Assembly: GCF_021228125.1 (NCBI RefSeq)
Contig: NZ_JAJQQS010000014.1
Coordinates: forward strand, 124,001-188,000
DNA length: 64,000 nt
From: Streptomyces albireticuli
GTDB lineage: Bacteria; Actinomycetota; Actinomycetes; Streptomycetales; Streptomycetaceae
Direction of reading: 5' to 3'
Shown: positions 24,374-32,800 of the stretch, piece by piece
Numbering within the stretch: the stretch's first letter is position 1
Layout: every line of letters starts with the position of its first letter
Program-made: the position numbers and the translations under genes
Notes under the pieces: generated by a model
Told to the model about the DNA's origin: nothing
Databases searched by the model: none
Seen by the model: the letters and a program-made list of their open reading frames with translations, nothing else

Positions 24374-25527
24374 GACATTCCCTTCATCAGTTCGGCGGCG
24401 GCCACGGCACAGCTGCGGTTGCGGCTGACTCCGGCCCGGCCGTGGATCGTGAACCACGGGGTGGTCAGCTCGCAGCCGCACTCCTCGCCCGGGTGGAGCG
24501 AGGCGAGGTCGCCCATGACGACGCTCTGCGCCGGTACGGAGGTGATGTACGGCGACACCAGGTGCAGGTAGCCCTTCTCGCCGTACGGGAGGGGTTCGAG
24601 GGTCCGTGTGCACCGGATGAACACGCGGGACCAGACGGGCGCGTGGAGGTTGTGGTGCGCGCACTCGATGTAGGGGACGCAGTGCTCGACGGAGCCGAAG
24701 GTGTCGCGGATCCGCTCGGAGGGGACGCCCAGCTGCTCGGTGACGCGGGCGTACAGCTCGTGCTTGCCGATCTGCCGGTCGGTGTGGCCCTTCCAGCCGC
24801 CGCCGAGGATGATCAGGGAGCCCTCGGGCAGCCGCAGGGGCGGCAGGCCCATGGCGCTCATCCGCTCCAGGGTGAACCAGAGGAAGGCGGGGAAGCCGAG
24901 GATGCGGACGGGGACGTCGTCCTCGGCGAAGCGGCGCAGCGCGGCGATGGAGCCGAAGGGGTCGAACTCATGTCCGTTGCCGGTGTTGCGGAGGGCGTAC
25001 TCGACCTGCCGGGCGGGGGCGAAGTCGCACAGGTAGTTGTCGGTGAACGAGGTGCCCAGCTTGAGGTCGCGGGCGGGCTCGTAGCTGTAGAGGAGGTAGT
25101 TGACCTCCTGGTCCGGGGTGATCCAGCCGTTGTGGTCGAAGATCCGGGCGACCATGCGCTGCGCGGAGCGGATGGTCCACCGGTCGAAGAACATCTGTGA
25201 CTTCTGTCCGGTGGTGCCGGAGGAGGTCAGGTGCAGGTCGACGTCGTCCATGGGGATGGACAGCACTTCGTGGCGCTTGAAGAAGTTCGCGTGGATCAGC
25301 GGGGCGTCGTACGGGGTGTCCGGCCGCTCGCTGTCGTACAGGCCGCGGAAGAACGGCGACCGGTCGCGGTGCCAGGCGTTGGTCTCCGCCATGGCGGCGG
25401 CGAACAGCTCGTCCTCGGCGGGGCCGGAGACGTAGGGCTCGGTCAGGTCGCACAGTTGCTGCACCCGGGCGAGCGCGGCCGCGTCGGGGACGTCGACAGG
25501 GGCGAGATGGGGGTTCGAGGGGGTCAT
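24370..25527 (-). CDS. LuxE-like acyl-protein synthetase
   Basis: 385 residues. Matches the LuxE family throughout: RSPFFRGLYD, HANFFKRHEVLSIP, the adenylation loop LTSSGTTGQKSQ (101-110), LGGGWKGH, VRDTFGSVEHCVPYIEC-like text and DLASLHPGEECGC. A cysteine 13 residues from the C-terminus (Cys373 in SRNRSCAVAAA) sits where LuxE carries its acyl-thioester. LuxE activates a carboxylic acid with ATP, holds the acyl group on that Cys and hands it to LuxC. Here the LuxC-type partner is the next gene, joined by an ATGA overlap, so an acid-reductase pair is likely. Its own start overlaps the GNAT gene stop the same way. Confidence 0.9.
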   Translation of the reverse strand: MTPSNPHLAPVDVPDAAALARVQQLCDLTEPYVSGPAEDELFAAAMAETNAWHRDRSPFFRGLYDSERPDTPYDAPLIHANFFKRHEVLSIPMDDVDLHLTSSGTTGQKSQMFFDRWTIRSAQRMVARIFDHNGWITPDQEVNYLLYSYEPARDLKLGTSFTDNYLCDFAPARQVEYALRNTGNGHEFDPFGSIAALRRFAEDDVPVRILGFPAFLWFTLERMSAMGLPPLRLPEGSLIILGGGWKGHTDRQIGKHELYARVTEQLGVPSERIRDTFGSVEHCVPYIECAHHNLHAPVWSRVFIRCTRTLEPLPYGEKGYLHLVSPYITSVPAQSVVMGDLASLHPGEECGCELTTPWFTIHGRAGVSRNRSCAVAAAELMKGMS

Positions 25528-26660
25528 GAGGCAACCTCACGTGAGGGCAGGTACGTCGACGCCCAGGCCGACACATAGGAATCGAGGAAGGGCTGGAGTG
25601 GCGCGTCGACGACCACGCCGTGGAAGTCGATGTGTTCGGTGGTGCGGGACATCACGACGTAGTCGTGGAAGCCGTCGCCGTCGCGGCGCATGGCCGGGTA
25701 GAGGGCGCCGGCGATGAAGCCCTGGGCGGCGAAGGCGGAGAGCCCGCCGTGGTGGTCGAGCGGGACGAGCGCCTCGACGTAGCCCGCGCCGGCGCGGGTC
25801 AGGGTGCGGGTGACGGGCTCCAGCCAGCCGGCGGCGACCGCCGGGTCGGGGTGGGCGGTGACCAGGGCGCAGTAGCCGCCGACGCGGTTGAGGTAGGCGT
25901 AGACCTCGAAGCCGCCGTCGTCGGGCGTCAGCAGGATGTTGGGGGTGTGCAGGGGGTAGAACCAGCGGTCCGCGTCGGGGAAGCGCTCCTGGAAGCGGCG
26001 GCGCACGAAGGCCGGTGCCTCGATCATTTCCAGCCGGGCCGTCGTGGGGCCGGGGGGAGCGGGCTTCGGCGCGGTGGCGCGGGTGCCGGCGTAGCTGATG
26101 CCGAGGCTGCCCTCGACGGTGCGCAGCAGCGGGGTCAGGGAGGCGGGCACCTCGGGCACGGGGACGCGCCGGTCGAGGACGCCCTCGGCGTGACGCGCGT
26201 AGAGCGCGAGGCTCTCGCGGCAGTTGAGGTCCACGGCGTTGGGCAGGATGCCGAGCGGCCGGAAGCCGTGCCGCGAGACGACCCGCTGGGGGCCGGCGCT
26301 GACGGTGCGGACGGTGGCGTAGACCGAGTCGAGACGGTCGGTGGCGAACATCCGGGCGCACAGGGCCTCGGTGAGCGCTCCGGCCAGCCCCGAGCCGCGC
26401 TGGTCCGGGTGGACGGCGAGGCCTTCGAGGCGGCCGAGGCGGCTGCCGGGCTCGCTGTGGATGGCGGCCGAGCCGGCGAGGGCGTCCCCGGGGCCGCCGC
26501 GGGCGACTAGCCAGAGGGTGTCCGGGTCCTGGATGAGGCGGGACATCTCGGCGGGGTCGGTGCCCAGCGCGGTGGGGTAGTGCGGGCCGTAGACGGCGTA
26601 GTAGAGCTGGCGCAGGTCGGCGATGTCGGCGGTGGTGGCGCGCTCGACGGTGAAGGTCAT
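25524..26660 (-). CDS. Two-part GNAT-type acyltransferase
   Basis: 378 residues. The first ~175 form a GNAT domain (ADIADLRQLYYAVYG; LEGLAVHPDQRGSGLAGAL is the acyl-CoA pyrophosphate loop). After a linker, residues about 230-378 look like a second, degenerate GNAT-like fold (VYAYLNRVGGYCALVTAHPD; GGLSAFAAQGFIAGALYPAM) lacking a clear CoA loop. The substrate is unknown; in this operon it may acylate an amine or alcohol product. The start overlaps the MFS stop by 4 nt and the stop overlaps the LuxE-like start. Confidence 0.78.
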   Translation of the reverse strand: MTFTVERATTADIADLRQLYYAVYGPHYPTALGTDPAEMSRLIQDPDTLWLVARGGPGDALAGSAAIHSEPGSRLGRLEGLAVHPDQRGSGLAGALTEALCARMFATDRLDSVYATVRTVSAGPQRVVSRHGFRPLGILPNAVDLNCRESLALYARHAEGVLDRRVPVPEVPASLTPLLRTVEGSLGISYAGTRATAPKPAPPGPTTARLEMIEAPAFVRRRFQERFPDADRWFYPLHTPNILLTPDDGGFEVYAYLNRVGGYCALVTAHPDPAVAAGWLEPVTRTLTRAGAGYVEALVPLDHHGGLSAFAAQGFIAGALYPAMRRDGDGFHDYVVMSRTTEHIDFHGVVVDAPLQPFLDSYVSAWASTYLPSREVAS

Positions 26661-27949
26661 CGCGCGCCTCCCGCGGCGTCGGCGACGAGCTCCGGCTCGG
26701 CCGGGGCCTCCTCCGGTGACCCGTGCTCCGGCGCGTTCTCGCGCAGCAGGGCCAGCGCGAGGGCGGCGGGGACCAGCCCGGCGGCCTGGAGCAGGCAGAG
26801 GGTCTGTACGGGCAGGTGGTCGCCCAGCAGGCCGAACAGCAGGGAGGCGACGGGGAAGGTCGCGCCGAGGACGGCCTGCATCACGGCGAAGAAGGCGGGC
26901 TTGTCGCCGGCGGGCACGAGGCGCTGGAAGAGCGCCACGAAGCGGACGCCGATGACGCCGACGCACCAGCCGGCGACGGCCAGGCAGCCGGCGATGACGG
27001 GCCGCTCGCCGACGAGGCCGGGGAGGCCGAGCGCGACGGCCATCGTGGCCAGGGCGCAGGCGCCGACGACGGTGGGCCGCCCGGGCACGCGGGCGCCGGT
27101 GAAGGAGCCGATCAGGGTTCCCGCGCCGAGGGACGCCTCCAGCAGGGCGACGGTGCCGCCTCCGCCGTGCAGCACGGACTTGGTGTAGAGCGGGATGACG
27201 ACGAAGACGGCGGTGGTGAAGAGGTTGGCGGCGGTGAAGCTGATCAGGATCTTCCGGACGAAGGGCAGTCCGGACAGGACCTGACGCAGCGTCCGCGGCT
27301 CGGGGGCGGCGCCGTCGCCGTCGCCCGCGCCCTGTCCGGGGGTGCGGAAGCGTACGGTCGCGAGGAGCGCGGCGGCCGTCACATAGGCGGCCGCGCAGCC
27401 GACCGCGAGGCCGGCCACTCCGGCGCGGTCGACGATCAGGGCGCCGAGGAGCGCGCCGCCCAGGCTCGCCAGCGACTGGGTGGACAGCTCGAAGCCGGTC
27501 GCGGCCTCGATGTCCTCGTCGTCGACGAGTTCGGGCACGGAGGTGGTCAGGCAGGGGTCGAAGAACGCCTGGCAGGTGGCCAGGGCGAGGGTGGCGGCGT
27601 AGGCGGCGGCGATCGGCAGGTCGCTCGCGCAGGCCCAGACGGCGAGGGCCGTGGCGGCGGCGCCCGCGCAGGCGGCCGCGCCGCGCAGCAGCGAGCGGTG
27701 GGCGACGCGGGCGACGGCGCGGGCGACGACGGGCGCCAGGGCCACGGCGGGCAGGGTGCTGACGGCCATGAAGAGCCCGGAGGCGAGGCCGTTGCCGCCG
27801 CTGACGGCGTAGGCCACCAGCCACCAGGAGATGCCGACCTGGAACATGCGCACGGCGGCCTGGGTGAGGACCTGGCCGAGCCATACGGTGCCGAAGGCGC
27901 GGTTGCGCAGGACCAGGGGCAGTCCGCGGTCCGCTGTGGGCGCGGTCAT
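26657..27949 (-). CDS. MFS transporter of the LuxCE-PaaK operon
   Basis: 430 residues, about 12 hydrophobic segments. The start (PLVLRNRAFGTVWLGQVLTQ) and the QAFFDPCLTTSVPELVDDED stretch fit the MFS branch of macrolide-type and siderophore-type exporters (the MFS_3-like group). A soluble loop near the middle (GQGAGDGDGAAPEP) separates the halves. It likely exports the operon's product. Translationally coupled at both ends through ATGA overlaps. Confidence 0.87.
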   Translation of the reverse strand: MTAPTADRGLPLVLRNRAFGTVWLGQVLTQAAVRMFQVGISWWLVAYAVSGGNGLASGLFMAVSTLPAVALAPVVARAVARVAHRSLLRGAAACAGAAATALAVWACASDLPIAAAYAATLALATCQAFFDPCLTTSVPELVDDEDIEAATGFELSTQSLASLGGALLGALIVDRAGVAGLAVGCAAAYVTAAALLATVRFRTPGQGAGDGDGAAPEPRTLRQVLSGLPFVRKILISFTAANLFTTAVFVVIPLYTKSVLHGGGGTVALLEASLGAGTLIGSFTGARVPGRPTVVGACALATMAVALGLPGLVGERPVIAGCLAVAGWCVGVIGVRFVALFQRLVPAGDKPAFFAVMQAVLGATFPVASLLFGLLGDHLPVQTLCLLQAAGLVPAALALALLRENAPEHGSPEEAPAEPELVADAAGGAR

Positions 27950-29217
27950 GCCGTCGGCCTCTCGTCGAGCACACGGATCAGCTTGCCGGAGCGGGGGTTG
28001 ACGGCGAGGTCGCGGTGGCGCGCCCACTCCACCTCCAGCGGGTGCACATAGCCGGCGGCCATGCTGTCGGGGTAGAGCGGCCGGGCGGTGTACAGGCCCT
28101 CGACGATCTCCTTGGCGAGGACGTCCAGGCCGGCGGGGTCGTCGTCGCCGGGGGCCGTCGCCAGGCGGAGGACGAGGCCGTCCTTGCCGTCCCAGCGGCG
28201 CACCACGAGCTGGGTGCCCATGACGCGGCCGGCGGTGTCGGCCTCCTCGACGGCGGCCTGCGCGTCCTGCGAGTAGAGCGAGACGGGGCCGACGCGGACG
28301 CCTTCCTCGGCGCGGCCGAGGATGCGGAAGTGGCCGGCCTCGGTGTCGGTCCACTCGGCGCGGTCGCCCGCGGGGTAGCGGATGATCGGCATCAGGGTGC
28401 GGAACAGCATGGTCACCACGACCCGGCCGGGGCGGCCGGGCTCGGTGACCGGCTCGCCGGTCGTCTCGTCGAGGATCTCGACGATCGAGTGCGGGGTGAA
28501 GGCGCGGTGCACACGGGCGTCGGGGCCGGGGACGGGGCGGCCGAGGAGGCCGGCGTCGACGCTGGCGTAGCCCAGGGAGCGCGCCTCGGCGTTGGGGAAG
28601 GCCCGGGCGAGCAGCCGGCGCTGGTCGGGGAAGAGCGCCTCGCCGCCGAAGAACAGCAGTTCCACGGCGGGCAGCTGCCGGTCCTGGGCGACCAGGTGCT
28701 CGGCGAGGCGGCAGAGGGTGGTCGGGGTGCCGGCGACGACCTGGGCGGCGAAGTCCTCCAGGGTGGGGACCGTCGACTCCAGCGGGGCACCGCCGCCGAT
28801 GGGCAGACGGACGTTGTCCACGGGGGCGTGGGCCAGGGAGTCCAGGATGAAGAGGAAGCTGGCGTACAGCTCGCCCGCGTAGAACAGGTCGGCCACCCGG
28901 TGACCGGGCTTCAGGCCCGCGTCGACGAGTCCGGCACCGAAGGCGGTGACGAATTCCCGCCATTCCTCGCGGGTGTAGCAGGAGAATTTCGGGGCGCCGG
29001 TGGTGCCGCCCGTCTTGTAGACGGCGGCCTCGGCGAGCGGTGCGGTCAGCACCTGGTTGTCGTGCAGGGTATTGGCTGCCCAGAACTCTCCCTGATCCAC
29101 CACGGGAAGGTCTGTGAGGCAGTCCACATCGGGTGTCAGGGATGCGTAGAGATTCGCGTAGAACGGCGAGTTCTCACGGGCGAAACGTATGAGGTCCGAA
29201 AGTTGATGGACGGGCAT
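27946..29217 (-). CDS. PaaK-like adenylate-forming ligase
   Basis: 423 residues. RENSPFYANLY is the typical PaaK N-terminal motif; YKTGGTTGAPKF (from residue 67) is the phosphate-binding loop, ELLFFGGEALF and YASVDAGLLG the aryl/acyl-binding and adenylate motifs, MPIIRYPAGDRA the hinge region, and NPRSGKLIRVL the C-terminal Lys-bearing motif. It should form an acyl- or aryl-AMP and perhaps the CoA thioester. First gene of the operon; ATG 29217 has an AAGGC ribosome site. It is not a close copy of the ligase half of the LuxC fusion, so the operon has three different adenylate-forming parts. Confidence 0.87.
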   Translation of the reverse strand: MPVHQLSDLIRFARENSPFYANLYASLTPDVDCLTDLPVVDQGEFWAANTLHDNQVLTAPLAEAAVYKTGGTTGAPKFSCYTREEWREFVTAFGAGLVDAGLKPGHRVADLFYAGELYASFLFILDSLAHAPVDNVRLPIGGGAPLESTVPTLEDFAAQVVAGTPTTLCRLAEHLVAQDRQLPAVELLFFGGEALFPDQRRLLARAFPNAEARSLGYASVDAGLLGRPVPGPDARVHRAFTPHSIVEILDETTGEPVTEPGRPGRVVVTMLFRTLMPIIRYPAGDRAEWTDTEAGHFRILGRAEEGVRVGPVSLYSQDAQAAVEEADTAGRVMGTQLVVRRWDGKDGLVLRLATAPGDDDPAGLDVLAKEIVEGLYTARPLYPDSMAAGYVHPLEVEWARHRDLAVNPRSGKLIRVLDERPTA

Positions 29218-29891
29218 GATGCCTTGCCTAGATACGGGAAGAGGGTGTTCAGGCCCGGCGAGGGGTCGGCACTCGCCTTGACCTGTTGAATACTCAATGA
29301 GCCAAGTGCAGTGGGCTCGTGTCACTTGGGCGCTTCAACTGACGCACGATCACCCATCATGGAACACGTCGGAACGTACCGCCAAATCGGGGAGCCGTAC
29401 GGGGCGGCGATTGGCCGGAAAGCAGCGGTGATACAAATGAGGTGACCGCGGCCCGCGCGGCGGCCCTCCGGCGACGGGGCGCCACCGCCGCACCCGCCGC
29501 CCGACCGCACCCCCGGCCTGCGGACCGGCCTGACGCGGAAGCGCGTGGGCCGGGCCCGCGCACCACTCGCGGAGCCTCCGCGGACCTCCCCGCCGCGCCG
29601 GTCCGGTCCGGCCCCGGCCCAACCCCGAGTTGACAATTTCCCCCGACCCGCTTGGACCGCGGGCGAACGGTGTGTGAACGTGGCAATCACCCGCTCCGCC
29701 CTTCAACGAACACTTTCCCGGCGGAAGTTGCCGGGCGCTCCGCGGCGCCGGCCCCCACGGTTCTCCCGGCGCACCGCAATCGCGTAGGAACGCACCCCGG
29801 CGCCCGCTCCGCCGCGCACTCCCGTACCCCCGCCTCTTCGCCTCTTCCGTCATTGCACGAATCCCTTCCGAGACGAACGGAATTGACAGGC
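29218..29891. other. Divergent regulatory region between the LuxCE-PaaK operon and the PKS
   Basis: 674 bp. It must hold both promoters. A less GC-rich part at 29282-29440 contains the short imperfect dyad TTGAATACTCAA (29286-29297) upstream of the operon. A TTGACA lies at 29630-29635 on the PKS side, but the sequence 17 nt later (TTGGAC) is a poor -10. No convincing gene is present; the Arg/Pro-rich open frames have no ribosome site. Confidence 0.55.
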
Positions 29892-32800
29892 ATGCAGAAT
29901 CAAGAATCAGTTGCCCTCGTCGGCATCGGGTGCCGGTTCCCGGGCGGAATCGACTCGCCCGAGGCGTTCTGGGACTTCCTGTCCGGCGGCAAGGTGTCCG
30001 TCGAACCGACACCGGAGGACCGGTGGCGCCCGTACACGAAGATCAGTCCCGAGTTCTCCGAGGCCCTGCGGCGGGCCGACCGGCCCGGGAATTTCCTCGG
30101 CGACGTCGACGGTTTCGACGCGGAGTTCTTCGGCATCACCCCGCGCGAGGTCGAGCTGATGGACCCCCAGCAGCGGCTGGTCCTGGAGGTCGCCTGGGAG
30201 GCTCTGGAGCACGCCGGCCTGGCACCCCGGTCGGTGGCCGGCTCCGACGCCGGGGTCTACATCGGCACCTGCTCGGACGACTACGGCCGGCGGCTGCTGG
30301 AGGACCTGCCCCGCATCGAGCCGTGGACCGGCATCGGCGCCCAGCTCACCGGGATCGCCAACCGGGTCTCGCACGTCCTGGACCTGCACGGCCCGAGCTT
30401 CGTCCTCGACTCCGCGTGCTCCGCCTCGCTGGTGGCCGTGCACCTGGCCTGCCAGAGCCTGCTCACCGGCGAGACCTCCCTCGCCCTGGCGGGCGGCGTG
30501 AACATCATCCTCTCCCCCGCCTACACCCTGACCCTGGAGGCGGCGGGCGCCCTCTCCCCCGACGGCCGCAGCAAGCCCTTCGACGCCGAGGGCGACGGCT
30601 ACGGCCGGGCCGAGGGCTGCGGCGTGCTGGTCCTCAAGCGGCTGTCGGACGCGCGCCGCGACGGCGACCGCGTCCTCGCCGTGATCAAGGGCACCGCCGT
30701 GGCCCAGGACGGCCGGACCAGCGGCATCATGGCCCCGAACCCCGACGCCCAGCGCGACCTGCTGAGGCTGGCCTGGCAGGTGGCGGGCCTGGACCCGGCC
30801 ACCGCCGGCTACATCGAGGCGCACGGCACGGGCACCCGGCTCGGCGACCCCGTCGAGGCCTCCGGCCTGCACGCCGTCTTCGGTGCCGGCCGCCCCGCCG
30901 ACAAGCCCTGCTGGATAGGGTCCGTGAAGTCCAACATCGGCCACGCCGAGCCGGCCTCCGGCGTCGCGGGCATCATCAAGGCCACGCTGATGCTGCGGCA
31001 CGCCGAGATGGCCGCGACGGTCCTCACCAGCGAACCCAGCCCGGACATCCCCTGGGAGGACTGGGGGCTGCGGCTGGTCACCGAACACCAGGTCTGGCCC
31101 AAGGGCGACACCCCGCGCCGTGCGGGCGTCTCGGGATACGGCTACGGCGGCACCATCGGCCACGTCGTCCTGGAGGAGGCCCCCACCGCGGACGCCGGCA
31201 AGGGCGCGACGAGCCGCGGCCCCGAGGAGCCGCACCCGGCCGTGCCCGAGGTCTTCCCGCTCTCCTACCGCTCCCGGCCGGGCGTCGTCCGGTACGCGGG
31301 CCGGCTCGCCGACTGGCTGGAACGCCACCCCGACACCCCGCTGTGCTCGGTCGGCAACACCCTGGCCCTGCGCCGCAGCCACCTCGACCACCGCGCCGCC
31401 GTGGTCGCCCGCGGCCGCGCCGAACTGGTGACGGCCCTGCGCGCGCTCGCCGAGGACGGCACCGAGGACCTGGAGGCGTTCGGCGTGGCGGAGGGCGCCG
31501 TACGGCCCGGCGCGGACACCGGCACCGTATGGGTGTTCTCCGGACACGGCTCCCAGTGGGCCGGCATGGCGTCCGAACTCCTCGCCACCCGGCCCGAGTT
31601 CGGGGACGTCATCGACCGGCTGGAGCCCGTCTTCCGCGCCGAGCTGGGGTTCTCGCCCCGGCAGGCCGTCGTCTCCGGGGACTTCGCGTCCACCGACCGC
31701 GCCCAGTCCATGATCTTCGCGGTGCAGGTCGGCCTCGCCGAGGTCTGGCGCGCCCTCGGGCACCGGCCCTCCGCCGTCATCGGGCACTCCGTCGGCGAGA
31801 TAGCCGCCGCCGTGGTCTCCGGGGCCCTCGGCCTGGAGGACGGCGCCCGGCTCAGCGCCCGCCGCTCCGCGCTGCTGCGCCAGGTGACGGGCAAGGGCGC
31901 CATGGCCATGGTCGGGCTGCCCTTCGAGGAGACGGCGGCCCGGCTCGCGGACGACGGCGCGGTCTGCGCGGCGATCGCGTCCTCACCGGCCACCTCCGTG
32001 GTGTCCGGGGACGCCGCCGCCGTCGCCGCACTGGTCCGCGACTGGGCCGCCGAAGGGGTGCCCGTACGCTCCGTCAACTCCGACGTCGCCTTCCACAGCC
32101 CCCACATGGACCCGCTCACCGAGGCGCTGCGCGAGGCACTGGCGGACCTCACGCCCCGTACGCCCGAGGTGCCCCTGTACAGCACGGCGCTGGACGACCC
32201 CCGGGCGCGCACCGGGCACGGCGCCGACTACTGGGCGGCCAACCTGCGCAACCCCGTGCGCCTCGCCCAGGCCGTGACCGCCGCGGCCGAGGACGGGCAC
32301 CGGCGGTTCCTGGAGGTCTCCCCGCACCCGGTGGTCGCCCACTCGGTCACCGAGACCCTGGACCACCTCGGCGTCACGGGCGCGCACGTCGGGCACACCC
32401 TGCGCCGCGAACGGCCCGAGCTGCGCACGCTGCTGCTCAACCTGGGCGCGCTGCACAGCCACGGCGCCGACATCGACTGGTCCCGGCACCACGCGGCCGC
32501 CCCGACCCTCGCCGAACTGCCGCCGATCGCCTGGCAGCACCGCCGCTACTGGCGGGACGCGGTGCTGCCCGCCGGCGCCGTCCTCGCCCACCGGCACGAC
32601 GTCACCGGACACACCCTGCTCGGGCCGCCCGTCGACGTCGCCACGGAAGGCCGGCTGCGGCTGTGGAACACCTTCCTCGACGACGCGAGCCGCCCCTTCC
32701 CCGGCGGTCACGCCCTGCACGGCGCGTCGATAGTCCCCGCCTCCTCGATCATCCACACCTTCCTGGAGGCCGCGCCCGGACAAGGCGGCAGCAAGGCGCT

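Noticed and set aside
26661..27974. An 816-residue protein made by extending the GNAT frame upstream across the MFS gene
   Set aside because: The upstream part has Arg/Pro-rich composition and overlaps a clear membrane transporter in another frame; the GNAT start at 26660 with the ATGA overlap is far better.
24370..29217. Bioluminescence (lux) operon
   Set aside because: LuxE- and LuxC-like proteins are present, but no luxA/luxB luciferase gene or riboflavin genes; the ligases and PKS fit specialised metabolism better.
29286..29297. TTGAATACTCAA as an operator of the LuxCE-PaaK operon
   Set aside because: Only 4-bp arms, so it can occur by chance; kept as a remark in the intergenic entry.
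29883..29888. TTGACA just before the PKS start as a -35 box
   Set aside because: It is only a few bases from the ATG, so it could not drive transcription of the full gene.
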